NCBI GenBank assembly: GCA_036850595.1
Contig: CM072168.1
Location: forward strand, 13,693,982 to 13,757,981
DNA length: 64,000 nucleotides
Reading direction: 5' to 3'
Source of the DNA: Rhyacichthys aspro
Lineage: Eukaryota; Chordata; Actinopteri; Gobiiformes; Rhyacichthyidae
The position numbers were made by a program, and so were the translations under genes. Below the pieces are notes generated by a model. It had not been told where the DNA came from. It searched no databases and was given only the letters and a program-made list of their open reading frames with translations. Shown piece after piece: positions 50,369-63,077 of the stretch. Position 1 is the stretch's first letter; the number at the start of each line of letters is the position of its first letter.

Positions 50369-53300
50369 ATGTCGCAGTGCGAGCAGAAAGACGACGCGGA
50401 GCAGACCACCTCAAACTCGGAAAAGCAACAAAACGGCGTTGCTGGGAACCCAAGGGCGGTGTGTAATGTGTGCAAACGCCTTTTCCGGGAGCCTAAAATC
50501 CTCCCCTGTCTCCACACTTTCTGCTCGGACTGTATCGCCCAGTTGGAGCCGTTCTCTCTGTCCTCTCCCCGGGACGGAGTGGCGGTGAAGGGCAGCAGCA
50601 GCGAGGCGTCAGTCACAGTCACTGTTCTCTGTCCGGACTGCGACTCCGAGGTGGACCTGCCCGCCTCGGGGCCGGCCGGGCTCAGCACAGACCACCTGGC
50701 GCTGGACGAGGTGTTCCTGGAGACCCTGGTGACAGACGGCCCGCTGGCGTGTGATCTGTGCGGCGAAGGAGCCGCCGAGAGCCGCTGTGAGGTCTGCGCC
50801 ATCAACCTGTGCGAGTTCTGCTGCCAGGCTCATAGGTAAACGCAGGCCCTCAGGTTACTTACTGGATGTAGTGGAAGAAACATTCAAAAAATTTTGTCTC
50901 AACTCCTCTTGCAAAAAGAACACTGAATGACAACAAATTGCCACGCTGACAGTGAATATCAGTGATTGTCAGTTTACTATGACGTCTGTCTCTAAGTGGG
51001 ACATTACATTAAAATGACTTTAACAAGGTCCACACTGTATCAGTCTTTCCTGGAAGTGGTTAGGATGTACAAAAACGTTTGCAAGAAGTAAAAACTGGCA
51101 TTTGAGGGATGTCCAACACATCAGGATCACACGGCTGCCACAGTGCCCAGTTACATAGAGTCCATATTTTATGTGTGTCTCAGTCATTTCTAAAGTACAG
51201 CAATACAGGTTTATAAGTGATTATAATGTTTTTCCCTATGAACTCAGGGTATAGGCTACACCACCTCATGAATGCCCCAAACCTGAGACGGGCTGGTGAA
51301 TAAGTAGGTAACATGTTCTGAACTGCCATAAAACACCTGTGTCTTTGTCATACAGGCGTCAGAAGCGGACGGCCTCTCACTCAGTCCAGGGTCTGCATGA
51401 GTTAAAGTCTCGTGGTCGCCTGTGTCGTCCGGTCCTCTGCTCCCTCCATCCCGGTCAGGAGCTCCGTCTTTTCTGCCAGCCCTGTGACCTGCCCGTCTGC
51501 CTGGAGTGTGCCACCACGCTGCACCGGGACCACCGCTGCTTTCCCACACACGATGTTATCGACCGGCATGGAGACCGCATCCGAGAACTGGTCTCAGTCT
51601 ACCTGCGTCCTCGTCTGGAGCAGCTAGAGGAGTCACTTCAGAAGGTAGGGTATAGTCACATAGGAAAGGAGTAAGTGAGTATTTAGTCAAAAGACTTTGG
51701 TAAAAGACTGTGCAAATATAGCACCCACATCTCGTATTTTAGTTGATTTTCTGATCACATTGCCCTTTCATCTTTTCTCCCCCCTCTGATTAAAGGTGGA
51801 TGAATCACAGGACTTACTGCGGTCACGTTTTGAGGAAGTGGCGAACGAGGTCAGGGTATTTGCTCGGGGCTATGCCAGTGCTGTGGAAGCTCACTGTTTG
51901 TCTCTGCTGCACCGCTTAGAGAATCTACACATTCAGCGCAGGTACAGAGCACTCAATGAATGAAGTAATGAAGGGATATGACTTAGCCTCTCTGTTTCTT
52001 GTTCTCACAGAAACCAGCTCCACCTGCAGAGAGCCCAGCTGCGCCAGGCCCTGCTGGACGTCCGAGGCAGTGTGGAGTTTGCAGAGAGACTTCTAAGCTG
52101 CGGCTCAGATGCAGAGATCCTCTGCGCTAAAGGAGTAACCCTGCGGAGACTGACCAGCTTGTCGGAGAGCAGCTATGACCCGCAGCTGGCAGTAGGTCTT
52201 GATGACAGTAGCAGCATCTCCTTTTTACCCGCAGAGCCAGCAGGGGATGTAGAGGGCTACCCTGTAGTCGGCATAATCCACAGCAAGACAGTGGACCCAG
52301 GCAAATGCACGGTGGAAGGAGAAGGTAAACAAAGCTTAACGTAAGGGATAAAGCACAGTCATGACACAATCATTTGTCAGTCTGTGTAAAAATAAATAGG
52401 TCAGGTAGATTTTTCATGCCATAATGAACTTTTTGGTGAGAAACTATGTTGCATTGGAAGCCCTCAGAGGTGAAGCCAATGCACATTTCCACATTGTTGA
52501 GTTGGTGTGACACACAGGTGATGAAACCTCTTTTGTTTCTCTGTCTGTTTACATCACTACAAAGTTGGTCGAAAACACAAATAAGCCAATATCTGACCTG
52601 GTCTCTCTATTATTGCAGCTCCACTAAACTGTGCCTCTAAACACACTGACTAAACCCAGAGATCTGTTAGGTGTTGTGCAGCTGGTGGGATTGTGGAGGG
52701 GGAGGGAGTAGGAACAGTGTAGAAAGATGTCAGACAGACACTGTTAAAGACTATTGTTACGTGGAAATTCCTTTGGCGCTGAAGGAATGCTCAACAAACC
52801 CAGAGGGATCAAACACTGTCTGGGATGTTTACACCTAAACACACATTCAAAAGCAGATACAGGAGAAAAAGGGGCCATAACAAGTACCAACAGGACGTTT
52901 TGAAACCTAGGAGTTACTAGAGAGAGAGATAGAGGAGAACACAGTTTGAATTTGACAAGAAAGAAAATGGAGATATACTGAGACACTTGATATTGACCCT
53001 CATATGCATATTTTGTTTTTTATTAAATAATCTGTAGCTCTTTGTTTTGGCATGAAACAGAAAATAAATAGATCGCATTAATAGATTAGTGTTATGTACG
53101 TTTTCAATACAGTGCAGCTTAACATGTACACAGCGGTCACTCCTGTCTGCTTATCCATACTGATGGTGAACTTAACACTTCCAGCAATTAATATTTAGGA
53201 TTTTTAAGCAGAGTAGTATCTCAGTAAGGCTTCAGATTACAGGTGACATGTGAAACAGCTTTGTCAGTAATAATGACAGCTCCTGTTCATTGGGCTGAGA

Positions 53301-55176
53301 AAATAAATGCAGTGTACATTTACAAATAATAATAATAATAATGCCTTACAGTGAGTGGAATTGCTATTTGAAAGTGAATACAAAGGCAGTAACAATAATG
53401 TTGTTGTATTTGTGGCTGCAGTTTTGTAATGCTAATAGAAACTGTGGAATGCAATAATGCTGGTCTAGAAGTAATGAGTTTAGCAGTGTTTAAACAGACC
53501 TCCCTGCAGCTAGGAAAATGCTGTATAATGACAGCATCATTACTTATCAAGCACCATAGGCAACACGATACCAAACAGCATTAACCACAGATGACAACAC
53601 ATATGATGTACTCTCTCACTCTCCAATGAAGCTGATAAATATCTGTATTCTAGGATCACAGCACTGAGAGCTTTTTACCATTGTAGGTCAGCTCAGGTTC
53701 ATTTGAGGGTACGTACTCATTAAATATTATAACGTTACGTCTTCAGAGGAAAAGGCATACATACAGTGAACATTTTTTATATCGTGTCATGTCAGTGCCT
53801 ACTCTTTTCATGCAGATAATTTGCTAACTATGCTTTCCTTTACCATATAACACAGAGAGAGATTGTTTCATCATGAACTCTAATCTACATAGAGCTATAC
53901 ATTTTCCTTGACAATGTGACCTTAAACCTCAAACCTTTGGTCACAGGGCTTCAGCAGGGCTACGTGGGCCAGCACGGGCTTTTCACCGTGGTTTGCAGAG
54001 ACTCGGCCGGGGACCAGCTTACCCGAGGTGGTGAGCATGTTGTGGTCAGCATCGCTCATAAGGAAAAAAGAAACTGGTGAGTATAGGCAGTGTGCGGCGG
54101 CATTTTACAAAACATTAACGTGATGAAGGGCAGTGTGAGCTTTTATCATCTGAACAGGAGCAGCAACACATCCAGGTTTGATGTGACATTTCTTGCATGA
54201 GCTGTCAAAACATTAAGACCAAGAAGGTTTGCTGCTAAAAATATCAGTTTACAATTCTCATGCCAAATAATGTTTAAATTGGGTTTTTCGTTCTGCCCAG
54301 TACAATTGAGACTGCCTTGGTGGACAACAGTGATGGGACCTACAGTGTTACATACACACCTGAAGAGCTGGGACACTACTCTGTTTGGGTTTGTGTCAAA
54401 ACCCATCATGTCAAGGTACAACATTTTGTATCGCGCGCCATTTATGTGTAGCGTCTAACACAAAATCATGTTATGCCAAACACAAAACCTTCAGCCTTCT
54501 CTGCAGCACTGTACAACCTCAGAACATCAATCTGTCAAAAGTTAACCTATTTTCAGGCCACAGAAAGGCTGCATCACCTTCCATGTCATATTATAACTGC
54601 AGTCTGTGTTTTCCTATTGTTGACACATTTTTTCGCTTTCGGTGTATGTTACAGGGTTCTCCATTCATCTTGAATGTAAAGAGGAAGCTGAGGCGTCACA
54701 GTGGGACGTTTCACTGCTGTTCTTTCTGCTCCAGTGGAGGATCCAAAGAGGCCCGCTGTGGCTGCCCAGGAACTATGCCAGGTATGTCACATTACACCTG
54801 AACCTCTTGGCTAGTCTTCCCACTGCAATGCCATGAGCAGTAGTGGACTCTCAGACAAACTAACACAATGGTATCTCAAAAACACACTTATTCTTATTCC
54901 AATAGTCATTATCAAATTTCTGTGTTAAGATGTCAGAATTAACATAGGGAGGCTTGACAGTTAATCCAAAAAATATCCCAGCCTTATTTCTAATGTCTTG
55001 CCCCATTGTGTCTGGCTGCAGGAGGATTTAAAGGTTGTGGTCACGGCCATAAGGGACATCCAGGGAAACCCCACTGGTCGTGTTGCGGCAGCACAGTGGA
55101 GAAGTCCGAGTGTCTGCCTGAAAGCGTGTTGGCTGCTGTTTCCTCACGTGGTCATCTGCGGACCGTCGAGCTCTAA
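50369..55176 (+). CDS. trim45: Tripartite motif protein 45, RING E3 ligase
   Basis: Eight exons (50369-50835, 51356-51644, 51796-51941, 52011-52324, 53947-54076, 54301-54415, 54655-54781, 55022-55176) total 1743 nt, 580 residues, the same length as human TRIM45. In order: RING finger (CNVCKRLFREPKILPCLHTF through LCPDC, with a Ser-rich insertion before the last pair); B-box 1 (CDLCGEG...CEFCCQAH); B-box 2 (CSLHPGQELRLFCQPCDLPV); coiled coil (exons 2-4); filamin-type Ig repeat (GYVGQHGLFTVVCRDSAG through KGSPFILNV); and a Cys/His-rich tail with CGHGHKGHPGKPHWSCCG. All zinc ligands of the RING and B-boxes appear present. In mammals it is a ubiquitin ligase affecting MAPK and NF-kB signalling. 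The 3' UTR runs to a poly(A) signal at about 55872. Confidence 0.96.
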
Positions 55177-58100
55177 AGTAACATACAAACAGCAATGTAG
55201 TTCAATTCTAATATGTGAAAAAAAACATCAAGTGCCTTTTCTTTCTTAAAACGACACTGAAGTTAAAGTGAAGTTCTCAGAATCAAAAATATTGTTATTA
55301 TGCCAGAGTAGATGGTCAGCACAGTTAAACCACTACAACTTTTAGTTAGAGCAGGTATTTTACCAGCTTTTTATTTCAATTTAGTTAATATTGCCTTTAA
55401 ACCACTGCTAACATCAAAGGTGCTTTGACACATTTGAAAATGACTAAACTGACACTGAGGTTTATATTCTGTTATTAGCATATCTGTTTAAACAATGTGC
55501 CTTATTCTCCTTATTCATGTATTTGAATGTAGTGTTAATTTATTGTACTACTTTTAAAAGAAACTTGAAAGTGTAGTAAATGTACCACATTGCTTCTATG
55601 TTATGATTTTGTATATAATATGGTACTATTTTGTATGTTTACACAAGTTTGAGTAGACCAACTATGTTCTAACACACTGGTAATGTACATATCATCACAT
55701 ACCTGCTACCAATACTGAATGACCTTAATATTAAGTGAGCAGCTGTTAACTTCATTGAGCCTTTGACCAGTTTTACATTTTCTCTGTTTGTGGTCCATCT
55801 TCTGACTAGGAACCTCTTAATCCACACCAGGAGTACTGATATATTTAAAATTGTGCTCACAACAAACATGAAATAAATGTTCTCTCAATCATTTGGTTAA
55901 CAAGAGCCAATCAAAATACATATTTCCTGGTATGATTAGTATACATATCTGTCATTCATGGTATGGATATCCCAGAGCACTGTGAACACTGTTGCTTTTT
56001 TTTTTTTTTTACATTTGTCACACAAGTGTCTTATTGCCCAATGTATTCATGCATATTTTTGCATTAAAGACACTTCTTGAAAAGATCATGTTTTGAAAAT
56101 ACTTAAATGTCATAACAAAAACCACAATAATAATGTGCTGGACTTGCAGTGTTCTTCTGTAGACCAGCAGGTGGAGCCAGGAAGCCATTTTCTGTGACCA
56201 GCTCAGTCAGAAATAATGGTCATGTGGCTTAGTGGTGACATTCAAACTTTGCTTGTTCCTACAAATCATCTATAATCAGGGGTCTCAAATGCAGTCTTTA
56301 CCACTGCTGGGCTGAGCTAAGAGTCTGCTGATGAATACTGCATTATCATGGACGCTCTTGTAAGTGCTTCAAGATTGACTGTTACAATGAATGTTTGATG
56401 AATGGGGAGCTGCTCCTCTGAAAGCCATGGCAGAGGAAGTTACATCAGCAATGCCACAGCAGGGATAAAGCCTAATCAAACAGTAGCTGAGAGCGCAAAT
56501 TTGAAATGAGGAATCATTCAAAATGTTTTATGGGTGAAAGGTTATCATTGAAAATTTAAGGCAAGGCAGAGATGACATTTAAACAAATTCATACTTAGGC
56601 AAAAGCAGGTATTAAAAATGAGTGATCGTTTCAAAACGTGCTATTATTATTGATTTCTTATTTTCTCGACTTCCTCCTGAACTAAAGTGGACACAGGCCA
56701 GAGTATAGAAACTGAACCATATCTCTCTCTCTCACACACACACACCAAATTGAACAATGACAGTGCACTGCTAACAACAGGACGCTTGCCATCACCATGA
56801 ACCCCAGGGAGAAGGGCTCCTGCCAAATCTCATAAAGCTCCTTCATACGCCATTGAGCTCTCAAGTAATGTACCTTGTAATTGAGAGCGCCAGCCAATAT
56901 TGTCCCTCAGAAAGGAGACGGTATTTCTTACATTTTAACTTTTTTTACATTTGTTCGATTTTATTTTTTCATAATCAGAAGAGAGCCAAGAAGCAAAAGA
57001 GACACATTGCTTTTCAGATCACCAGTGCTGTTTTGGGGAAAAAGAGGGCTGTAGACAATGTTACGACTTGTTGGTGTAAAACAACAAAAACACAAGGAGT
57101 TCTGACAAAAGTACTGAAGATTTACAGTAGGCTTTGTATTCCAATCTGTTCAGAATAATTTCATCTTCACCACTCTTTCGGAAAGCCTAGCCTTGCCTTG
57201 GTATTCTTGAGTGTGCAACCCCCGGCTTACAGAGTGCAGGTCATTCAGTCTGAGCACAGTGCAACTTAATTAGAGACAAAGATCTAAAGCCAGTGTCACG
57301 ACTCTAATACATTTACCGAGCTCTAAATGTGGACTAACTAGCTCACACTTGAAAGTGGTGGACTTGGTAAAACCCAATAAAGCCACTTTGTTTGGAGCCC
57401 TGCCTCACTCTGGATAGGAATCCCGTCTACTACTGGAGATTTGATAGTGCACTTGTTTTCCTCTCCTCTGAGTCATGCCACAGTTCCTTAATAAAGTGAT
57501 ACAGGCAGGCTGTCTGTACGTTGAGAAAAAAATGAAGCGCAGTGTCACCCAGACCTGAAGACACTCTGGCAGCAGAGTAGTTGAGGAGGTCATACTCTCA
57601 CATCACTGTCAGGAATGATACAATTCACTTTCTTTTAGTGCTACTGCTGTGCTACTTTAAAGTCTTGTTATTTGTGTATTTCTACAACCATAACATATAT
57701 TAATGTTGACCCTGCAATATTCAATATTCAAACCTGCATGTTCATATAGCAATATTCATATGCAAAGTGTTTGTTATTGGATGACAGAATGTATTCCAAA
57801 GCGTCATGCTGCAGAACTTTAAATTACAATTTTGTAGGGCTCAGATTTACTGTTGGAATTGTATGTTCAGTGTGAAGTACCTGATACACACTCTGAGGAT
57901 AGTATTTGAACAAAAGGCAGCCATGTGGACAGATGTATGTTTACCTTTCCATTGTGTCACTTTCTGTGCAGAGACTCATGTTCACCAATGGTGTAAAAAA
58001 AAAAAGCACTGCTGCACCATTAACCACATTGTCACATATCTGAGAGAATTGTAGGGCACTTCTCAAGACTATATGCAGTTATGGCCACTAGAGCGTGGGA

Positions 58101-61000
58101 TTGACACTTCAGACACACACGTTTTTTGGGGGTTTTTTTTACGCACTCACACCAGAGCCAGAGGTTAGGTCACAAGTTGTTTGTCATCCTGTGTGGGAAA
58201 AATAACAGAAAATGCTTTCAGATAAACCTTTCTGTGTACAGGATTTTAGATGCTGTCAACTTGTGGCTGTGATTATTTCATTTTCATCAGCCGTTGTACC
58301 TAATATGTGTGCAACAGGCGACTGATGGTGAGTACATATACACAGCTATTCACATCTCTCTGATCTGATCACTTGGAACATATTTAAAGCAAGGTATGAA
58401 CAAGGTCAATGAAATGTTTTTTCTTTGGCACTTTGATTTTCCACTCCATATAATTATTGTTTGGTCTTTTTGCTCTTGTTGTGAAATGTATGATAAATGA
58501 TATCCCAGACCAGTGACAGTGATCATCAGGGGTGCACTGAAGTAAAGGACACTATCTTTTGGAACTTTGCTTTGATTTGGAGACTGTCAGTTTTTTGTGT
58601 CTGCTCAGCTGTTTGCTTCTTGTGCGTAGCCCCCATCGTCGAGCTGAGTGGTGAAGGTGATTCGATGAGGCTGTCTGAAGGGAGGACTCCAGCGTGATTA
58701 CGACACAGCACTGCCTCTAATTCACTCACTGAGGGGTGTCCTGTAAATCAACAGCCCCACTGGTCCTGTTGTTGCCACAGCCGTGAAGGCCAGGCCTGGG
58801 GCAGCTCAAGGGCTGGCTAATGATGGACACCATGTCTGTTTCTTTACTCAGCAAAAAGCGACGGCTGGGTTTATGGCTAGTCTTTATACACTATGATAGA
58901 TTACCTGTCGAGGAAAAGCTCACTGTGGTATGTGGGCTGCCACTGTCACTGTATAGACTAACAGCCTATGGAGCTTTGCTTTATATGGAGTATTTTTACT
59001 GAAAGGACACAAAATAAAAACTATACTTTCTCAAACACACACAGTAAACTTTTTAGTGCTTTTATTCCCCGTCCTATAGTGTTGAACAAAACCTTTGTTG
59101 TTGTACGTTGTAATATATCCTTTTTTATGAAACTTTTCTCCTCTGTGTGGGTTTAAACCTTGAGTGAACTGTTGTTGGAACTCCTCTATCTTAAAGTGGA
59201 ACGGCTGTTTGTTTGGGAGCTTTTCTCATCCAACCCTTTTTAATCCTGTGGACTCCACTTACATGTTCCCTAAACATTGTCCCAGGTTTCCACATCATGT
59301 CATCATCTGTTATAATACAGCATGTTCTTTGTTTCATCACAGTGTGTTGTATGTTTATCAAAGCCATGTAATCTACACTTAAAGGTTTCAAAGAGAGTTA
59401 TGCTTCACGCACTGGAACAAATCATGGTTACCTACTTCGGTGGCCCTTGCCTGAGTCTCGCCGCGGAAAAGCAAACACTTGAGCAGCAGGGGAAGTGTCA
59501 TCAGTGAGGTTTCTAACAAATTACACCCTTCAGTTACACAGAAAGCCCAGCGAGGTCTCTGCTGGGAGTGCAGCCAGAGAGAAAGGGAGAAAGTGACACC
59601 TGTCTAATATTCGGTAGTGTTTTGTGCACTGAGAAAAGATTGCCCACTGTCAAGGCCAAAATGAGACACGATGATAAACTGCGTTTCTGCAAAAACTTAA
59701 CTTTAATAAAGTAAAGTACACCTGTAATTTCACAGAGGGCCTATTTATGGTGTACTGCTGCTGCATCTTACTGCCAACATGCTACCTTTATGTAAGAGGA
59801 TGTAGAAATATCATTCACACTTAGATTGACAGTGTGTGGGCCACTGTTTTGTATTTTTAACAGGTAGTGTCTTTAATCTTCAGATACTTATGCACAGCTT
59901 CCGGTTTATAAGAGACCGCTCAATTTTTAAGGCTATATGTATCTATATAAGTCAAGGCTATATAAGTCATAAAACACAGACTTAAAATAAAGGAATTATA
60001 TTTGTTGTACTGGACACTTAATGTAGGCAATTTTAAAAGTAAAAGCAAGTAAAGGAAGTAAAAGTGTGGGGTTTTCATCAATGACAGTCGGTGTGAAATG
60101 TAAATATTGTCAGGCGGTCCCTAACTATTTTAACTGTTGATGTTTCTCCTAACTTCACATATCTTTATTCTTGTACAATTACAGTAGCCTATTTTATCTT
60201 AGCAGCTATGTCCATGTTAATGTTTTTCCACAGGACTTTATTTCCAATTCATTCTCCTCTAACATCACCTGATCATGAGCACATAGACAAATGACCTTTC
60301 AGTAAACAGCACTTCTAGAGGGACTACAGCTATACACTAAATGCAGCTGTAATAGATGATGGCGGTTTAAGTCTAAGCTTCACCCCATATTTAAAGTAAA
60401 AAAGCTCTTTCTTGACTGACAATGCCTTTGATGAGTTTATCAGGGTCCAGTCAAAGTGTGATCAAAGTTGATATGACATGGCCTCAAGTTAATATCATGT
60501 GACCACGTAGAAAATTAACTTTTAGCCTTGGGCTTTTTGCTGTTCCCATGCATTAAGAAACTAGAGGCCTTGTATTATTCTTTTAAGTTTTTTTTTCTCA
60601 CATGTCCAGCTTTTTAAAAATACATTCTTTTTTAATTTGCTCCATAAAGAACACTATATAACATCGTATGGTCTCACATAAATTTATTTCCCATGCACCT
60701 GACAGGCCTAACCCACAGTGAAAACTCGGGAGCAGGAGGTCCTCTTCGCAACAAATCTTAAGAAGTTACTGCAGTGCTTTGAAAAACACTAAAAGTATCC
60801 TTTTAAGATTGTGGCTTGCAGAATAGTCATAATGGCATCCAAGAATAGATTTCAACCAACCATGCAATATGTGTGGCAACAATAATGTTCCATATATCGA
60901 AACATCAAGAGCATCATTGTCGCTTTCAAACAGATTTATAATGGAGGTTATGTCTCTTACAATTTCAAACTCAACCCTATGCACTTCGTACGGTATTGAA
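55177..61000. other. trim45 3' UTR and gene-poor spacer
   Basis: The 3' UTR extends to AATAAA at about 55872. The following 5 kb shows only short, uncorrelated open frames on both strands, T and A runs, and a CTCF-like motif at 56164-56176. I see no gene. It may hold distal regulatory DNA for man1a2 or trim45. Confidence 0.55.
56164..56176 (+). promoter_or_regulatory. Candidate CTCF-binding motif
   Basis: CCAGCAGGTGGAG matches the CTCF core CCASYAGRKGGCR at 12 of 13 positions. It lies between trim45 and man1a2. The orientation is plus, while the 17.8-kb motif is minus, so the two point away from each other and would not be a classic convergent loop pair. Confidence 0.3.
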
Positions 61001-62566
61001 ATTGTGAGACGGCCCCTAACAGAGGCAGGCAGAGTAGTTGATCCAGATCTGCGAACAGCGGCAGCTTCAGTCAGTCACAGTCCGCCGCTGCAGTCCGACA
61101 GTGCGGCCACTCATGTTCTCGACGTCCGCGGAGCTCCACAGCTCTGTGGCTATGAACCGAAGACTCCCACAGCGGACAGAGTAACATTCACGGACATGAG
61201 GACACCTGCCATAGCCAGTGCTTCCAAAAGGCGGACCGGGATCCCTGACGGGCAGCGCATTTCACCCATTTCACCGAGCAAATGAGAAAGGAGGTGATGC
61301 AGCGCAAGAAACCGCCTCTGTCAATTGATAACCAGCTAGCTAGCCATAGCCACATATGCTAATAGCTAACATCAGTAGCGCAGATACGTCAGAAAAATAT
61401 GCGTGTGCTCTAATATCGGAACGGTTTAGTTGTTAACTCGTTTTTTGTCTTTAATATTAACAGGATTTTTCCTCTGTCTTGTCTCTTTCGCACGAATGCT
61501 TGTTAAGTTAGCCACTCGTCTGCTAGCTAGCATTTTGTATGGGCTAATCATCATCTCACAGACTGCCACTGTCAGGGAATGAACTTGGTATTCAGTGTGG
61601 AGAGACATCATAGCAACACAGCCTCAGTGGAAAACTACTGCTAAACAAACACCGGCTGATACCGGGTTTTCTACAGAAATACCACAGCGGGATCGACCTT
61701 TAGGTAATTTACACAACCTCTTCTTTTTAAAGGGAGCTATTTGAAGCCATCCTCGTCTGAACTGCAGATGCTGAGCAGAAACATACATTTGATTCGGTGC
61801 GAATCAGCTTGTATTTTCTAACAAACCTTTTGCCTCATAATGGAAAATTAAACGCAGTACGTAGAGTTGTAAAACGGCAATTGCAAAGGCTGTAAATCCA
61901 TCGCTTTTCTAGATAAATCGCTGTTGCGTTTTATTTCGACTATGTTTGTACTGTGTTTTGTTTCTTGTCGATATTGAACTCGTCTGTGGAAAAATGACTC
62001 GTTGATGTATTTACAGTAGCGGTACAGGTGTCTTAGCTAAGTCCAGGGAGACAGCTCTGTAACCTAATGTGCTCACGGTTTGTTAGTGATGTTTGGTTGT
62101 AGGCTACATGTCGCACTGCAAGCTTATCAAGTGTTTGCGTTCACTTTTCTGGGATTCCTTTATTATTATTTTTCCAGATATTGGGCTAATATGGAAATAG
62201 TGCTTAATGTAGCCTAGTCCTTCTTATTTTGTAAGGTTGAACTTAGCTTATTTTAAATGTTAATTAGCTAGTTAATTGGCTGGTAACTAAGATGTATTAC
62301 TAAATTTATAGTTTTAGTTTTACAGTATGATGTCTCTTTGGGGATGCAGAATTCAGCAGCAGTTATCAGTGAATACAAAGAGAATGAAGTGAAACACACA
62401 ATGAAGTAGTTATGTATGTAGTAAATTATTTAAGGGATCAAAGGGTAGTTGCTTATACAGGTTTTTTCTATTTGTACATCTTATTATCTTCTATTAGTAC
62501 ATCTTAAAAGCATCGGCTCTTTATTTTGACCCTGACTTTTCTTTAAATGCCCTTTTCAGAATCACC
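61001..62566 (+). promoter_or_regulatory. Probable promoter and 5' non-coding region of man1a2
   Basis: CpG-containing, GC-rich sequence at about 61000-61300, unlike the AT-rich spacer before it, followed by AT-rich sequence up to an acceptor-like CCCTTTTCAG ending at 62559. The likeliest reading is a non-coding first exon near 61.1-61.7 kb spliced to the exon with the start codon. An unspliced long 5' leader cannot be excluded. Confidence 0.5.
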
Positions 62567-62650
62567 ATGACACTTGTCCTGCTGACCTCCTTCACTGAGG
62601 GACTACGGCCCTTCTTGGTTTCTGGATTTATCTTTGCGGGGATGAGATAA
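62567..62650 (+). promoter_or_regulatory. Upstream ORF in the man1a2 leader
   Basis: A 27-codon ORF, starting MTLVLLTSF and ending FAGMR, in a strong Kozak context (ATCACCATGA, A at -3). It terminates at TAA 62648-62650, 113 bp before the main ATG. Such an ORF could lower or regulate initiation at man1a2. Its presence in the mature mRNA depends on the leader splicing proposed above. Confidence 0.5.
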
Positions 62651-62763
62651 TAAAGTGGCCCAGCCAGTGAATGCTGCTACAACAACACCTGTGGCAGTGT
62701 TAAACCTCGCCCCCTTGCTCCTCTTACCCCTCCCCGAGCCAAGTTAATTCCTAGAGTCGAAAC

Positions 62764-63077
62764 ATGACGACACCGGCCCTCCTGCCGCTGTCAGGCCGCA
62801 GGATACCCACTCTGTCGCCCGGTGCCTCCTCATTCCCGCACCATAGAGCTACGCTGAGGCTCTCTGAGAAGTTCATCCTGCTCCTCATTCTCAGTGCCTT
62901 CATCACGTTATGCTTCGGGGCCTTTTTCTTCCTCCCGGACAATTCTAAGCACAAGCGCTTTGACCTGGGCTTGGAGGATGTGCTCATCCCCCACATTGAC
63001 TCGCCCAAAGAGGGAAAGCACGCCTCTGGACAGGTGGTCATACATGGACAGGGAGGACACGATGAAAACAGACACAG
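62764..63077 (+). CDS. man1a2: Golgi mannosyl-oligosaccharide alpha-1,2-mannosidase IB, first coding exon (partial)
   Basis: Encodes the first 104 codons plus two bases, ending at a GT donor (GACACAG|GTAAGG). The N-terminus MTTPALLPLSGRRIP, the SFPHHRATLRLSEKF block, the signal-anchor helix (FILLLILSAFITLCFGAFFF) and KHKRFDLGLEDVLIPHID are nearly identical to human MAN1A2. This glycoside hydrolase family 47 enzyme trims alpha-1,2-linked mannose from Man9 toward Man5 N-glycans in the Golgi. The catalytic domain lies on exons beyond the right edge of the window. The stem after IDSPKEGKH diverges from human, as expected for that region. Confidence 0.96.

Noticed and set aside
60869..61285. 138-codon ORF before man1a2
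   Set aside because: The second half coincides with a GC-rich promoter region where stops are rare. There is no recognisable domain, and the N-terminal half lies in AT-rich spacer. Probably chance.
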